Source of the DNA: an uncultured Desulfuromonas sp.
GTDB lineage: Bacteria > Desulfobacterota > Desulfuromonadia > Desulfuromonadales > Trichloromonadaceae
DNA length: 6,204 nucleotides
Reading direction: 5' to 3'
Assembly: GCA_937982495.1 (NCBI GenBank)
Contig: CALJLX010000038.1
Span: 1 to 6,204, forward strand
This document shows positions 5,311 through 6,204 of this stretch, one piece after another. The notes under the pieces were generated by a model. The model did not search any database. It had not been told where the DNA came from and saw only the letters and a list, made by a program, of their open reading frames with translations. The position numbers were made by a program, and so were the translations under genes. Each line of letters starts with the position of its first letter. The stretch's first letter is position 1.

Positions 5311-6183
5311 TTACCCTTTCAGTGCCGTCAGCATCGCCTCGCCCATGCGGGTCGGGCTGACGGCGACGGTCACGCCGCATTCCTGCAGAGTGCGGATCTT
5401 GTCCTCGGCCTTGCCCTTGCCGCCGGTGATGATCGCCCCGGCGTGGCCCATGCGCTTGCCGGGGGGGGCGGTAACGCCGGCGATGAAGGCGGCCACCGGT
5501 TTTTTCATGTGCTCGCGAATCCACTCGGCCGCTTCCTCCTCGGCGCCGCCGCCGATCTCGCCGATCATGAAGACCGCCTCGGTCTCCGGGTCGTCGTTGA
5601 ACATCTTGATCACATCGACGAACTTCATGCCGATGATCGGATCGCCGCCGATGCCGACGCAGGTCGATTGGCCGAGACCGGCGTCGGAGAGCTGCTTGAC
5701 CGCTTCGTAGGTGAGGGTGCCGCTGCGGGAAACGACCCCGATCTTCCCCGGTTTGTGGATGTAGCCGGGCATGATCCCGACCTTGCACTCGCCGGGGGTG
5801 ATGAGGCCGGGGCAGTTGGGGCCGATGAGGCGGGTCTTGCTCTGTTCGACGATGCGCTTGGCCATGACCATGTCGCGGATCGGCACCCCCTCGGTGATGC
5901 ACACCGCCAGTTCGATGCCGGACTCCACCGCTTCGAGGATGGCGTCGGCGGCCCCGGGCGGAGGCACGAAGATCATCGAGACGTTGGCCTTGGCGATGCG
6001 TAACGCCTCGTCCATGGAATCGAAGACGGGAATGCCGTCGACGTGAATCCCCCCCTTGCCGGGGGTGACGCCGGCGACGATGTTGGTGCCGTACTCGCGG
6101 CACTGGCGAGTGTGAAAGAGACCGGTCTTGCCGGTGATCCCCTGCACCACCACACGACTGTCTTTATTGATCAGAATGGACAT
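5311..6183 (-). CDS. sucD: Succinyl-CoA ligase (ADP/GDP-forming), alpha subunit
   Basis: A complete 290-residue alpha subunit, the usual length. With the beta subunit SucC it converts succinyl-CoA, ADP (or GDP) and phosphate to succinate, ATP (or GTP) and CoA in the TCA cycle, through a phosphohistidine. Seen: the Rossmann CoA-binding loop QGITGKTG (14-21), FVPPPGAADAI (72-82), ICITEG-type loop CITEGVP (95-101), GPNCPG (121-126), the phosphate-binding SRSGTLTYE (152-160), GIGGDP (177-182), the GEIGG loop (208-212), and the active-site His247 in GKRMGHAGAII. All catalytic positions are intact. GGAG precedes the ATG at 6183 by 9 nt. Only 21 bases remain to the right edge; sucC is normally immediately upstream and would lie beyond it. 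The gene ends at the strong terminator. Confidence 0.97.
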   Translation of the reverse strand: MSILINKDSRVVVQGITGKTGLFHTRQCREYGTNIVAGVTPGKGGIHVDGIPVFDSMDEALRIAKANVSMIFVPPPGAADAILEAVESGIELAVCITEGVPIRDMVMAKRIVEQSKTRLIGPNCPGLITPGECKVGIMPGYIHKPGKIGVVSRSGTLTYEAVKQLSDAGLGQSTCVGIGGDPIIGMKFVDVIKMFNDDPETEAVFMIGEIGGGAEEEAAEWIREHMKKPVAAFIAGVTAPPGKRMGHAGAIITGGKGKAEDKIRTLQECGVTVAVSPTRMGEAMLTALKG

Positions 6184-6204
6184 CGGACGTTCTCCATGAG
6201 TTGA

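Noticed and set aside
5443..6003. Long plus-strand open frame opposite sucD
   Set aside because: The minus strand encodes an intact SucD; the plus-strand translation is low-complexity Ala/Asp/Gly/His-rich shadow sequence.
4925..6103. 392-residue minus-strand frame overlapping sucD in another frame
   Set aside because: It runs through the terminator and the end of the L,D-transpeptidase gene and is an Arg/His/Gly-rich shadow of sucD.

Overview
The window is about 6.2 kb of GC-rich bacterial chromosome, with tightly packed genes and good Shine-Dalgarno sites. The gene complement (a succinyl-CoA ligase alpha subunit, a KamA-type radical SAM aminomutase, a lipoprotein SGNH esterase, a small YkuD transpeptidase and a DUF486 membrane protein) fits a Gram-negative anaerobe or microaerophile. 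A Desulfuromonadia/Geobacter-like deltaproteobacterium is my best guess. That guess comes from general resemblance, not from a search. No mobile element, CRISPR array, tRNA or rRNA was seen.

Left part (1-3000, all minus strand): a four-gene operon, read from right to left. It holds two consecutive, divergent D-Ala-D-Ala-ligase-like ATP-grasp enzymes, a GNAT acetyltransferase, and the first 155 codons of a KamA/lysine-2,3-aminomutase-like radical SAM enzyme that runs off the left edge. The junctions are +23 bp overlap, +14 bp overlap and a 5-bp gap, so the genes are almost certainly co-transcribed and translationally coupled. An aminomutase (makes beta-amino acids), two carboxylate-amine ligases (make peptide-type bonds) and an N-acetyltransferase together look like a compact pathway for a small acetylated, beta-amino-acid-containing peptide or compatible solute. 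This is the most interesting part of the window; the product is unknown and the idea is inference.

Middle (3001-3396): an intergenic region of about 400 bp with an AT-rich core. It carries a probable minus-strand promoter with a perfect TTGACA box for the operon. The operon leader of about 150 nt contains complementary segments able to hide or expose the first Shine-Dalgarno. It also carries the leader of a divergent plus-strand gene for a four-helix DUF486 membrane protein (3397-3738).

Right part: the DUF486 gene converges on a lipoprotein SGNH/GDSL hydrolase (3742-4395, minus) with only 3 bp between the stops. That gene is divergent from a secreted L,D-transpeptidase-family protein (4554-5054, plus). 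A region of about 250 bp then holds a possible 20-codon small ORF and a very strong bidirectional hairpin terminator (5252-5283). This hairpin also ends the minus-strand sucD gene (5311-6183), whose partner sucC would lie just off the right edge.
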